Below, piece after piece: positions 1 through 10,138 of a stretch of 18,763 bases of DNA (positions are counted from its first letter, which is position 1; each line of letters opens with the position of its first letter). The notes beneath the pieces are model-generated. The model was given only the letters and a program-made list of their open reading frames with translations, was not told where the DNA came from and made no database searches. The position numbers and the translations under genes were made by a program. Source of the DNA: Mycogone perniciosa (taxonomy: Eukaryota > Ascomycota > Sordariomycetes > Hypocreales > Hypocreaceae); assembly GCA_025331125.1 (NCBI GenBank), contig JAOALB010000322.1, forward strand, positions 1 through 18,763. Direction: 5' to 3'.

Positions 1-1
1 T

Positions 2-76
<75 letters not shown>

Positions 77-78
77 TA
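1..78. repeat. (TTTA)n tetranucleotide microsatellite
   Basis: An essentially perfect run of TTTA units fills the left edge of the window, about 19 copies, and continues beyond it. The hAT transposase relic becomes readable shortly after it, so the array either interrupts the transposase or replaced its N-terminal part. It is not a telomere repeat, which in most ascomycetes is TTAGGG. Confidence 0.97.
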
Positions 79-118
79 GGTTTTAATTAATTAAGTGAAA
101 GTTATACCGGAATATATA

Positions 119-2008
119 TCTTTAAAGAGTTTTAAGAAGCTTGAAAAGATTATCTTTTATTATAACCTATTAAAAATATATTTAGGTATATTATTTTCTA
201 TATATTCTATATATTCTATATAAAATGCTAATAATTTAGTATAACTAGGGATAATGCTATTAATAACAATACCTTTATTAATTGCTTTAAAGAAAGTTAT
301 AAATTCATTATAGGAAAAGAATTTCATAATAATATTTATTATATAGCTTATATTATTAATTTTATAGCTTAAAATATATTAAAATATTATATATCTAATA
401 AGGATATTAATGTTTTAATTTTGAAACATATAAATATAAAAGTTATATATTTAAATATTAAAAATTAAAACATTAATAATAAGAATTATAATCTTTTTTC
501 TTTTAATAGTAAATTATTTATTTTAATAAACTATATTCAGAAATAATTATATATTAACATTTAAATAGGTCTTATAGCCCGAATTAAGCGTATAATAACT
601 TTAATTAAATATATGCAAAAGCTTAAAAAGCTATTAGAAAAAGGAATATTAAAAGCTAAAAAAGATAATAAACTTTTTATTAATTATAATAGGCAAATTA
701 TTCTTTTAAGTAAATATATTTTCTATATATATTTATGTTAAAGAAATAAATAATTAATTAATATATTTTATAGATAATTTAACTTATTAGAATTCAATTT
801 ATTATATATTATAAGCTATTATTAAGCTAAAACCAGCTCTAATATATATATATAATAATACAATTAATAAAGAATATCAGAAAGTATATAAATCCTATTA
901 TATTATATATAATTAAAAAATATAGCTAATTAATTATATATAGATATACTTAAATAATACTGAATAGGCTGCTTTAATTGAATTAAAGCGAACATTCGAG
1001 ATTTCTATAAAACCTTCAACTAAATTATAAAGGCAGGTCTATATAATTATTTTAACAGCTTTATTATATATATATAAAATATATAATAAACTAAAAGAAT
1101 TATATAAAACCTATACCTATAATGCTAATAAAGGCAATAAATTAGTAAATTATTATTACGCTTTTAAATATTATATATATTAATTTAATTAGGCCCTTTA
1201 TTATAATAGCTATAATAAAGCTATTACAGCTGACTTAGCTAAACTAAAGAAATATTTCCCTAAAAAGCTAACAGCTATTTTAATAAATAGATATAAGCTT
1301 TATTTATTTAATATATTCTTAGATCCTAAATTTAAGGCTATACATTCTAAAGAAAAAGGCTTATTATCTTTTTATCCTATTATCATTAATAATATTATAA
1401 ATTTATTTAAAATTAAATATAATAAGTAAGTTATTTTATTATATATATATTCCTATATTTATTTATATTTATTAATATTTATTATTTAAAATTAAAAAAG
1501 AAAAAGAAGGCTCTATTAATATAATTAATAAAGCTTTACCTAACCCTAATATATCTTTTAATAAATTGGCAGAAAATACATATTCTATAGAATCCCCTAT
1601 TAGGCATTCTAGTCCTAATAAAGAAAGTTCTAATTCTAATTCAGATAAAGAGCTTCATATAAGGACTAAATCATTTATTAAAGATAAAATAACTATATAT
1701 AATAAAAAACCTATTATTATAGAAAAAGTAAGTATTTTATTTTTATATTATATTAATAACTATCTATATTACTATGTAATATTAATAATAAAATAAGATA
1801 ATCTATTATATTATTAGAAATCTAATATTTATAGAATTCCTATACTTTCTATATTAGCTAAACGCTATTTAGCTATTCCTGCAACTTTTACAGCTATAGA
1901 TAGTACTTTTTTATTAGTAATAATATTATTCTTAAAAGCAGAAATAGATTCGACCTTAACCTAATTAAGGAATTAACTCTATTAAAAAGCTGGAAAATGT
2001 TTTTATAA
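119..2008 (+). pseudogene. hAT transposase pseudogene (RNase-H-like core plus hATC dimerisation domain)
   Basis: Reading the + strand across several frames gives hAT landmarks in the right order. ITRDNAINNNT begins at 241 and contains the first catalytic Asp region (Asp codon 250-252). It is followed by IAYIINF, where the family has a C-x-AH-x-INL-type motif, then a stop at 370-372 that would be Gln. At 782-793 the frame reads T-Y-stop-N, matching the family's TRWNS with Trp now TAG; another stop is at 812-814. LDPKFK lies at 1319-1336. The C-terminal hATC domain holds a Trp-to-TAG change at 1815-1817, YLAIPA at 1866-1883, a frameshift in a T-run near 1906-1912, SRNRF and then KSW just before a stop at 2006-2008. 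GTAAGT donor-like sites at 1426 and 1728 may mark introns. The stretch 1566-1796 is open but belongs to this relic. Confidence 0.85.
405..478. repeat. 18-bp perfect inverted repeat with 38-bp spacer
   Basis: TATTAATGTTTTAATTTT at 405-422 is exactly the reverse complement of 461-478. The pair lies inside the hAT transposase relic, after the TRDNA motif and before the TRWNS remnant, in a stretch where the match to the family is poor. It could be a small insertion or a chance product of AT-rich DNA; 18 perfect bases make pure chance less likely, but low complexity weakens that argument. Confidence 0.7.
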
Positions 2009-2268
2009 AAGCTTAAAAATAACTATGCTATTAATAAAAATTTAATAAAAGAGGTTTAAATATAATATTATAAATAGAATAAATTAATTATATTTATAAT
2101 ATTTAAAAAATTATAATATAATAAGGAATAAATAATTGTATTTATTTTATTAGAAATATATTTAATAATTTTATATAATATCTATAGTTATTAATAAAAT
2201 AATTATTTTAATAAAGTAAATATTATTATTTTATATTTAGAAATTTTATAATAACTATTTTATTATAA

Positions 2269-2331
2269 TAGTTATTTAATTATAGTAGGTATTTAATTAA
2301 AGTAGTTATTGAATTATAGTAGTTAATTTCG
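2269..2331. repeat. 17-bp tandem repeat, about 3.7 copies
   Basis: Units start at 2269, 2286, 2303 and 2320 with consensus TAGTTATTTAATTATAG; the last is partial and runs into the first TTCGTT hexamer. Units differ from each other by one to three bases. The array lies between the transposase relic and the hexamer cluster, so it is probably part of the hAT element's 3' non-coding region. Confidence 0.8.
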
Positions 2332-2504
2332 TTAATAGTAATAAAGAAATATTATATTCGTTAATAGTTATTTGTTAGCTTATTAACGAATAAGCTTCGT
2401 TTTGTTTTTTTCAGGCTATCAACGAAACTACTAATAAAGTTAGTAGTAACAAACAACCTTCGTTTCATTTTCTTCAAGCCACTAACGAAACAAAGAGTAA
2501 CGAA
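2328..2504. repeat. hAT subterminal repeats: eight AACGAA/TTCGTT hexamers
   Basis: TTCGTT occurs at 2328, 2357, 2396 and 2459 and AACGAA at 2385, 2421, 2484 and 2499, eight copies within 177 bases. They pair as inverted units: 2357/2385 lies in a 12-bp perfect hairpin (arms 2355-2366 and 2381-2392, 14-base loop). The units 2395-2428 and 2458-2491 are 34-bp direct repeats that differ at seven positions, all transitions. hAT transposases are known to bind short clustered subterminal repeats, so these are candidate binding sites. That role is inferred from position and pattern only. Confidence 0.65.
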
Positions 2505-2516
2505 TTCACAACCCTG

Positions 2517-4905
2517 TATATACAGTATTACTTATATTAATAAGCAAGTTTACTTATATTAGGTTATTTTTAAGAAACTGATTTGAGTATAATATAAAAT
2601 TTCCTAGGTCTATCTTGGTCACAATATTCAATAATAAAATTACAATTAATATATCCTTTAATCTGCTATTTAACTTTACAGTAACGTTATAGCTAATAAT
2701 TAGCAGTAAATCTCAATCCTTATTTAAGAAAGGTAATATATACAGCTTTGACATTATATTTATAGTAGATAGTATTAGTCTTATATTAAGCTTTACTCCA
2801 AAGGATTACAGACTTTAATAGGTTATGCTTTTTAAATAATATTTTTAATATTAATAGGTTTAAAGATAAAGTATTAAATAGTATTAACTATATTAAATAT
2901 ATTTTCCCCTCAAACTATATTAATAACGCTCCTGCTAATCAAAGTAGCGCTTGCTATATCTGTATTTCCCTTTAAAGGGTAAAGACTAGTAATATTAGGG
3001 CCTGCTTTTTGAAATTAACTGCTGATATAAATTGCGACTTTATTTACAGTAAAAGTAAATTAGGCCAATGCTATTATATTGATAATTTAGCCCTTTATTT
3101 AATAATAGCATTCATTTATCATGTTATATACGGAGTTATTAAGATCTTGGAGTCTATAACTATTAATCATTAAAATAAAAGATATTATGAATTATTCTAT
3201 TATAGAAAAGCTAATATATTTAAAATGCATTAAATACCGTTGATTCATTATATAATATATAGTTAGCATTAACGGCTAAATAGTATTACAGAAATATATA
3301 ATTATCCTTATAACTAAATAGTGCTATATACTGTATTATATTACGCTATATATAATGAAACCATAAAACTACTATTAATTAAATACTATTAGCGCTCTTT
3401 ACTATAATAAATATCTATATTCACCTTTCATTAATGTAGTTTAAAAATATAGCTAGTCTTAATTCTATTATATTAATTGCGTCGTATATTCAAACTAGGT
3501 CTTTCTTTATCTTTCTTTCAATTCCCCTAAATATATAATAGAAACCTTAGCGTATTTTAATTCCTTTAAGACAACATTGAACTTATAAGCTAAAGCTGTA
3601 TTCGATAATTTCGCGCGAAACAATATCAAGCTTATAATTATTAAACTATAAATCCTATAAAAGTAAACGTTTACACTTTATATCTAAATAAGTAACATTA
3701 TATTATATACTATATAATGGTTAAATAGTAATAGCTTTAAAAATTTAATATATAAACTATAAAGCATTAGTTACAAATTAAATAGAGAAAAAATAAAAGT
3801 TTTATATAATGGCATAGACGTGCCTGACAAAAGCTTACGCTGTTGCCACTTTATGGTACATAACAACAACTAGGTAGCCCTTCGCAGTTCTTACATTGGT
3901 TAGTTTCTCTATACTTACTTTTCACCTTTTCAGACTGGCCTTTAATCACCTACATAATATATATATAAATAATCATTTTTATAAAATACTTTCTTTATTA
4001 CATTTATAAAATAATGAAATCCAAAGACTTTTATAATTTTAATAATACATCCATAATGATTTAGTATATAACTTATAAATTAATGGTTACAACTTTTATT
4101 ATACTTTATAAATAATGTGTTTATTAAATAATATTTAATCTTTATCTTTTAATTTGAAGTAGTATCAAAATAATACTTTTACTTGTAAATAACTTTATAA
4201 ATTATATTTATTAGATCACTAAATAAAAGCTTTTTAATACTATTGAATAATATTATATTAATTATCTGTTTAATTTAAGATATATTGCTATTACTTTAAT
4301 TGTTTACTTTACTATACTTATTATTACATAAATTAATACTTTAAGGTTATATTATATTATAATAAAGGTTTCACTTTTAATGTATTAGTTTTCCATATCT
4401 CAATTATAAAATTTTAAAAATATTATTAATATATTATATTAATATTAAAATAGATAATTCAAAAACTTACCTTCAAATAATATATACTTTATTATATATA
4501 TAATCTATTGAGTTAAAATATTATTTTATATTTTATATATTTATGTTCTTATCAATATATATTAATATTATTTAAAAAAGTTTTTAATTGTGAATATATT
4601 TATTAAAGTAATTCAATTGAATTTATATTAAAAACAAATACTTTTTTATTAATATAAGGTGACAAAACCTAAAAAACTTTTATTCAAATAAATGAAATAT
4701 AAGTATTTTATAATTCACGTTTTTTTAAAAACTATAGTATATTATATTTATAATATATTTTAAACCTTGTAATATAAATTGAATTACTATAATCTTTAAT
4801 TATATTAATATAATATTTTCAATTATATATATTTTATAATATAAACTTAATTATTTTATACAATATATAATATAATTGTAAACAAGTATGGTTTGATTAA
4901 TAATA
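2517..4905. other. AT-rich degraded DNA, no gene recognised
   Basis: No open frame of useful length exists on either strand. The part from about 2530 to 3960 keeps more G and C than the rest of the AT block, and frames on the minus strand between about 3480 and 2880 give short protein-like pieces broken by many stops. I could not assign them to a family. This may be an older RIP-degraded repeat or relic gene. From 3960 to 4905 it is almost pure A and T with no visible landmark. Confidence 0.6.
3811..3960. other. Patch of balanced composition inside the AT block
   Basis: About 150 bases here have clearly more G and C than both sides, including a GGCATAGACGTGCC stretch and several CpG sites. 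No open frame, tRNA shape or terminal repeat was recognised. It may be unique sequence that escaped mutation, or the edge of a short insertion. Confidence 0.5.
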
Positions 4906-5046
4906 TGTGTGTTGGTATGCACTAAGGTCACTATACAGGACCTCTATTACGTATATTATTATATACCACTACTTTAGTTCAGATTTCTCTGTTTAGCAGT
5001 TAACTTAATAAAACTATACTTCTTTACTAATATATCAATCCTATTA
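4906..5046 (+). repeat. 5' LTR (141 bp)
   Basis: It begins with TGTGTGTTGGTATGC and ends with ATCCTATTA, where a final CA may have become TA. It is the least mutated of the three copies in the window: where it differs from the right LTR, it usually holds C or G against T or A. Tandem TG dinucleotides make the exact first base uncertain by two to four bases. Confidence 0.7.
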
Positions 5047-5048
5047 CC

Positions 5049-5060
5049 TGGTAGTAATTG
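5049..5060 (+). other. Candidate primer-binding site
   Basis: TGGTAGTAATTG begins two bases after the 5' LTR. The first six bases match the TGGTAG start of primer-binding sites that pair with initiator tRNA-Met, as in yeast Ty1. The rest of the match may have been lost by mutation. Confidence 0.5.
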
Positions 5061-5200
5061 CTTTAGAATAGTTATAGCGCTATATATAATTTTAAATATT
5101 ATCTTTTATCCTTACTGCCGCTATGAAGTATAAAGTAATAGAAAAAGCAGCTAAATCTAATTAAGTAAACTAATAGAATTAGTTAATACCCTTTACCCTT

Positions 5201-5238
5201 TATCTATATTAATATATATTATCTATATTAATATATAT
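5201..5238. repeat. Two exact 19-bp tandem units
   Basis: TATCTATATTAATATATAT is repeated exactly at 5201-5219 and 5220-5238, just inside the LTR element. It is a small local duplication with no evident role. Confidence 0.8.
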
Positions 5239-8200
5239 ATATATTTAAATAACTTTATCTATATACTACTACTTTATTGATTAATGAAGTAAAAGCTGCG
5301 GAATCTTTTATAGTAAATAATAAATAATACTTTTCAGAAAATATATAAATTACATTTTATCGATTAAGCTAGTAAAAAATAAACTTTTATAGCCTTTATT
5401 TAATAATAAAGAATTCAAATTAATTAATATTAATAGAAAATTAATAATGCTAATTATATAATACTTTATATATAAATTAAATAGATATTAATTAAATTAA
5501 ATGCATTAGATTAGTAAACATTTTAAATATTTCATTAATTTAATAAGAATATAATATATTTAAAAAAAATAAGTATAAAAATCATGAAAATATTGAAAAA
5601 TACACTATATAATTTATTTAAATTTAATATAGTAATAAAATTTAATTAGTATTTAAAATATTTTAATAAAAAATAATAAATATAATAAATAATATTTAAT
5701 AGACTTCTTTTATTAAATACTATTATATTATATTATAAAAAGTATATATTAATTATAATTGCAATTTTTATTGTTATAAATATTATTATTATAATAATAA
5801 ATATAAAATAAATATATAATTTATATTATTATTTAAATATATATATTCAAATTAAAGATTAAAAAGAATTAAATAATAAGTATTTTTATTTAAGCCCTTT
5901 AAGCTATTATTATATAGATATAAAATTAATATAAATAATAAATAAAATTACAAAAATGTAATGTTTATTTTAATAAATAAGTTAATTGAATAAGAAGTAT
6001 TTTTATTAATAGCTGTAATAAATTAAAAGTAAAAGGGTTAAATTTACATTTAAAAAGTTTAAAAATATAAAATAAGAAAAGGGAATTATTAGTTTTATTA
6101 AAAAAGATAAGAAATCATATGATTTATTTAAAGGAAATATAAATTATATTTTTAATTAAATTAAATAATTAAAGTATATTAAAAGAAAGTATTATACTTA
6201 ATAAAATATAGTTATATAAAAATAAATTTACAATAATAGTACTAAAAATAAAATATTATTAATATTATATATATTATTAAAGGTATTATAATATATATAT
6301 ATATATATATTACTATTAACATATATTATATATATTTTTATAAAAGAGATTTATATTTTATTTTATAAATATATTACTTTCTATTAAACATAAGTAATAT
6401 ATTTAAATAATATAAATAAATAAAGAAATTTTAAAATAATAAATAATTTTAAAACCATTTTATAAATATTAAAGAAAAAGTTAAAAAAATATTTTATATA
6501 TATATAAATTTAATTAATAATTAGTAAAATAAAAGATTAATAGTTTAACTTTATATAGTAAAATTAAAAGATTATAAAATTTTAAATAAAATAATAAATA
6601 ATCTTTATATATAAAGTTTAATATTTTAAATAAAAGAAATAACTTTGTTTATATATATAATTTTTATTATTTAATATATAATAATAAAAAATAAAAAGTT
6701 AAAATAATAATAAACCTTTAATAATTAAGTAAAATTATTATATTAAACATTTATTTAATATTATTATTAAACAGAATTATCATAAGATTAAAAGGAAAAG
6801 CCTATATTTTTATATTTATAATATTAACTTTTTTATTAACTTTTAATTTATCAAAGATATAAAAATCAAATAATTTAATAACTTTTTATAAATTAAAAAT
6901 AGTATATATTAATATTATATAATTTAAAAATAAAGTTATTTTATATATAAATTTATTTATTAATAAGTATATTATATGAATATTTTATTTAAAGTTATAT
7001 TAATAAATTTACTTATAAATTTAAAAAATGATAATATTTTTAAAGAAATTTATTTATAAATTATAAATAAAAGCTAAAGTATTTAAGAAATATTGAATAA
7101 TATTATAAATCTAATTATATAAAGAAAAAATAGTAATTAAAAAAATAACTAAAAAAGTAAAAGCTATTAAAATATAAACATTTATAGTTAAATTAATAAA
7201 TATTAAAAAAAAGTTATTTTATGTATTATAAAGCTATTTAATAAAAAAGTAAGAACTATATTATTATAATTTAAATAAATCAATATCTTTAAACTCTATA
7301 TTTATAAAAAAGAAATAACCTTTTTTATTTTTATATTAAAAAAATAAATAAAATAATAATAAACTTTATTATAATATTAATCTTAAATTTAATAAAAATA
7401 AACTATTAATTAATAAATATATTAATCTATTTAAGTTAATTCAATTAAATATATATTATATTTTAAATTATATAAATTTCATTTTAAATATATTATTTTA
7501 ATTATTAATAATAAAAAATAAAAATATATTAATAACTTAAAAGTATAAAATAAATTAAATAATATTTATAAAAAACAATATATACTTTATTATAATCATT
7601 ATACTTTTAATAAAATGTAATTTAAATAATTAAAATATTAAAAATATAAAAAACAATTAAATATAAATATATAATAAATATAAAAAAGAAAATTAAATAT
7701 AATTATTATTTATAGTAAAAGATAATTTCTTTTATTAAAGTAAATAAAATAAAGTAAAATAAATATATATACTTTAAAACTATATACTATATATTTTAAA
7801 GGTAGTTTATAATAACTCTTTATATATTAATATATATAAAATAATTATATCTTTTATAGTATTACTTTTTTATAAAAAAGCAAAATAAATTGAAAAATAA
7901 ATACATTATTATAAAATCTGTTTTAAATATATAATAAATAAATAGTAATTGTTAAAAGAAGTATAATTAATATTTATATTAATTTAACTATATTATAAAA
8001 TTATAAAAACAAAAGTTTAATTTTTTTTAAAGGTTATTTAAAAATAATAATTTATTTAATATATTAAGAATTATAATTTATAAATAATTATAAAAATAAT
8101 CTTAATATTAAAATAAATATAATAAAAAATAATAAAAAAAGTTAATTTATTAATATATAAATTAGAATTTATTTTAAATAGAAAATATATAATATTATTT

Positions 8201-8810
8201 TAATAATATATTTATATTTAAATTTAAAAAAATAAGATTTATTTAATAAATAATAAAAATTATTAAACTTTATAATAAAAAGATTAAAAATAAAATTATT
8301 TTTAAATAAAATATTAAATTTAATAGAAAAAATATAATATAAAATATAATAAATATATTAAATAAAGGCAATTAATTTTAATAATAGTAAATATTAAATA
8401 AAAATTTAAAAAGATTTAATTATATATTTTAATTTACTTTATATATTATTATTATATTATATAGATATACTTTTATTAATTTAAATATATTAAATAAATA
8501 TAATTATAATTTAAAAATTTATAAAAAACAATAATAATATTTATTAATTTAATAAATAAATATATAAATACTATTTAAAAGTTAATTAAAGTAAATTAAA
8601 AATATTAATAAGCTTTAATTTAATTAATTTTTGATTTTATACTATAAAAATAAAAAACTAAACTAAACTATTAAATAAAGTTATTAAAAAAGTTAAAAAG
8701 CTTATAAATATAAATAAATAAAGTATTAATATTAGTTTATATATTAAAAAGTTAATAAAGATAATTAATAATTTAAATTTAAAAAGGAATATATAAATAT
8801 TTATATTTCT

Positions 8811-8890
8811 TTATTTTTATTTTTATTTTTATTTTTATTTTTATTTTTATTTTTATTTTTATTTTTATTTTTATTTTTATTTTTATTTTT
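8811..8890. repeat. (TTTTTA)n hexanucleotide microsatellite
   Basis: About 13 copies of TTTTTA, followed by about 60 bases of almost pure pyrimidine (to about 8950). It lies about 140 bases upstream of the 3' polypurine tract, inside the LTR element, so it expanded in or after insertion of that element. Confidence 0.95.
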
Positions 8891-9029
8891 TACTTTTCTT
8901 TTCTTTTTCTTTTACTTTTTTTATATTTATTTTTATTATTTATTTTTTTAATCTTTACTATATTTAACTTTACTTTATAATAAATAAATCAACAAAATAA
9001 TAATAAATAAAATAACTATAATCTTTCTT

Positions 9030-9040
9030 AAAAAAAGGAG
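9030..9040 (+). other. Candidate polypurine tract
   Basis: AAAAAAAGGAG lies four bases before the 3' LTR, the place where plus-strand DNA synthesis is primed in LTR retrotransposons. Together with TGGTAG after the left LTR it fixes the element's orientation as +. Confidence 0.55.
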
Positions 9041-9044
9041 TTAA

Positions 9045-9185
9045 TATATATTAGTATGTATTAAGGTTACTATACAGGACCTCTATTATATACATTATTA
9101 TATACTATTATTTTAGTCTAGATTCCTTTATTTAGCAGTTAACTTTCCATAACTATACTTCTTTATTAATATATTAATCCTATTA
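9045..9185 (+). repeat. 3' LTR (141 bp)
   Basis: It aligns to 4906-5046 without any gap. By hand I count about 24 differences, about 21 of them transitions and mostly C/G to T/A in this copy. The three transversions cluster in a short A/T stretch near 9145-9150. Confidence 0.7.
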
Positions 9186-9186
9186 A

Positions 9187-9290
9187 TTAAGTTAACCAGT
9201 AAATAAAGGAATTTAAACTAAAGTAATAGTATATAATAATATATATAATGAAAGGACCTATATAGTAACCTTAGTATATACTAATATATA
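9187..9290 (-). repeat. Inverted LTR fragment (first ~100 bp)
   Basis: The reverse complement of this stretch matches the first ~100 bases of the LTR, from the TGTGTG start to the GTTAACTTAAT block, with mostly transition differences. It directly abuts the 3' LTR in opposite orientation, so 9045-9290 folds back on itself with about 50 bases of loop. It may be a second, truncated element inserted at the LTR edge, or an inverted duplication. Confidence 0.75.
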
Positions 9291-9734
9291 TATTAATAAT
9301 ATAAAATCTTGAATTTTATTTACTTAATAAATAAATAAAATTAAAGTATTTAAACTTTATTAATAGTAGTATAACTTTTAATTATTAAAATAAATATTAA
9401 AAATAAATATATATAATATTATTATAATTATTATTTCTTTAATTAAAGTATATAATTAATAGTTTTAATATTTCTTTAAAAATAAAATAAAGAAAATTAA
9501 TTATTTAAATAAAGTAAAATAATAATAATAATAATAATAAAACGTTTAATAAATTTTATTTATTAATTATTATTTAAATTATAACTTTAATTAAATATTA
9601 AAAAAAAGAATATAATATTATAAACTAAAATCTTTAATAAAAACCTAGGCTATACCTTATTTAGTTATATTTCCTTAATTTAATTACAGTTATATATATA
9701 AATTATATATTAATACTATAAATAGCTACTCTTC
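9291..9734. other. AT-rich spacer with an (AAT)n run
   Basis: Almost only A and T. The one clear landmark is an (AAT)n microsatellite of about 7-8 units at 9518-9540. No gene is seen. The end near 9734 is the edge of the AT-rich block. Confidence 0.7.
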
Positions 9735-10138
9735 AAAGTAAGCCGGCCTTAAGCTTTTCTTTTTTTCTTCCCTAGTTTAAATAAACAATTCTAGTTACCC
9801 TCTCTATATAAATACATAAGGCCAGCCCCTTACCATAATATATTTATTACTGCTTTTTATTGGCTGCGTATGGTTATGAAAAGTAGCCCTAAGGAATAAT
9901 TTAGGGGGTAGGGTGTATAACTAGTTATTATTCAAGTATAATCTATAAAACTATTCTCTTCTATGATTACTGTTTTCTATTAGTCCTAATTCTCTGACTT
10001 AACCCTCTGAGAACACTTGGAAGCAGCAAGACTCTATAATTCTTTAAGAGCTTTCCACTATCGTAAGTATAGCAAAGCAGGACCAGCTGTACGTTACATT
10101 AGGCGACTTGCCCATCCCCCATGGTAATATATGCCTCG
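9735..10138. other. Transition zone and 3' flank of gene 1
   Basis: Composition rises over about 400 bases from AT-rich to balanced. It holds the presumed 3' untranslated region and terminator of the minus-strand gene that stops at 10139. No open frame of note was seen. A CCCTAA/TTAGGG hairpin (9887-9892 and 9901-9906, 8-base loop) is present but is a single unit on each side. Confidence 0.6.

Larger units (their letters stand above)
79..2516 (+). mobile_element. Degenerate hAT-family DNA transposon (5' end missing)
   Basis: This is the body and right end of a hAT (hobo/Ac/Tam3) cut-and-paste transposon, dead by mutation. What is seen: transposase-like reading frames from about 119 to 2008, then a 500-bp non-coding 3' region with clustered AACGAA/TTCGTT hexamers (2328-2504), ending in ...CACAACCCTG at 2516. 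On the minus strand that terminus reads CAGGGTTGTG, the style of a hAT terminal inverted repeat. The next 8 bases, TATATACA (2517-2524), could be the target-site duplication. The left terminus is not in the window, so neither the TIR pairing nor the duplication can be checked. The N-terminal BED zinc finger typical of the family is not seen. The high AT content and stops made by transitions suggest inactivation by RIP. Confidence 0.8.
4906..9185 (+). mobile_element. RIP-degraded LTR retrotransposon, about 4.28 kb
   Basis: Two direct repeats of equal length (141 bp) sit at 4906-5046 and 9045-9185, exactly 4139 bases apart. Just inside the left one is TGGTAG (5049), the start of a primer-binding site complementary to the 3' end of initiator tRNA-Met in many elements. 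Just before the right one is AAAAAAAGGAG (9030-9040), a polypurine tract. Together these give the standard LTR-retrotransposon layout in + orientation. The total length suits a Copia-type element, but the interior is close to pure A/T and no protease, integrase or reverse transcriptase could be read with confidence, so the superfamily is left open. ATTAA lies near both outer ends (4896-4900 and 9186-9190), a possible but weak target duplication in such AT-rich DNA. Confidence 0.65.

Noticed and set aside
1566..1796. 76-codon open frame in the AT block as a separate gene
   Set aside because: It starts at TTG, not ATG, is in frame with the hATC domain that follows, and lies between the LDPKFK and YLAIPA motifs. 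It is part of the hAT transposase relic.
2269..2504. Tandem and hexamer repeats as a CRISPR-like array
   Set aside because: Units are contiguous or overlap as inverted pairs without unique spacers of constant length, and the genome is eukaryotic. Transposon subterminal repeats explain them better.
2880..3650. Broken minus-strand coding region
   Set aside because: Some segments translate to protein-like pieces, but stops are frequent in every frame and no family motif could be named, so it is not called as a pseudogene.
7430..8700. Possible Ty3/gypsy reverse transcriptase and RNase H traces (HYTFNKM at 7597, IIIIYSK near 7702, FDFIL...LLKK near 8635)
   Set aside because: The order fits, but the spacing is off by several codons in places, and too little room is left downstream for a gypsy integrase. 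DNA this AT-rich yields I, N, K, Y, L and F matches by chance.
9887..9906. CCCTAA...TTAGGG hairpin as a telomeric trace
   Set aside because: Only one unit occurs on each side of an 8-base loop and there is no array, so interstitial telomere repeat is not supported.
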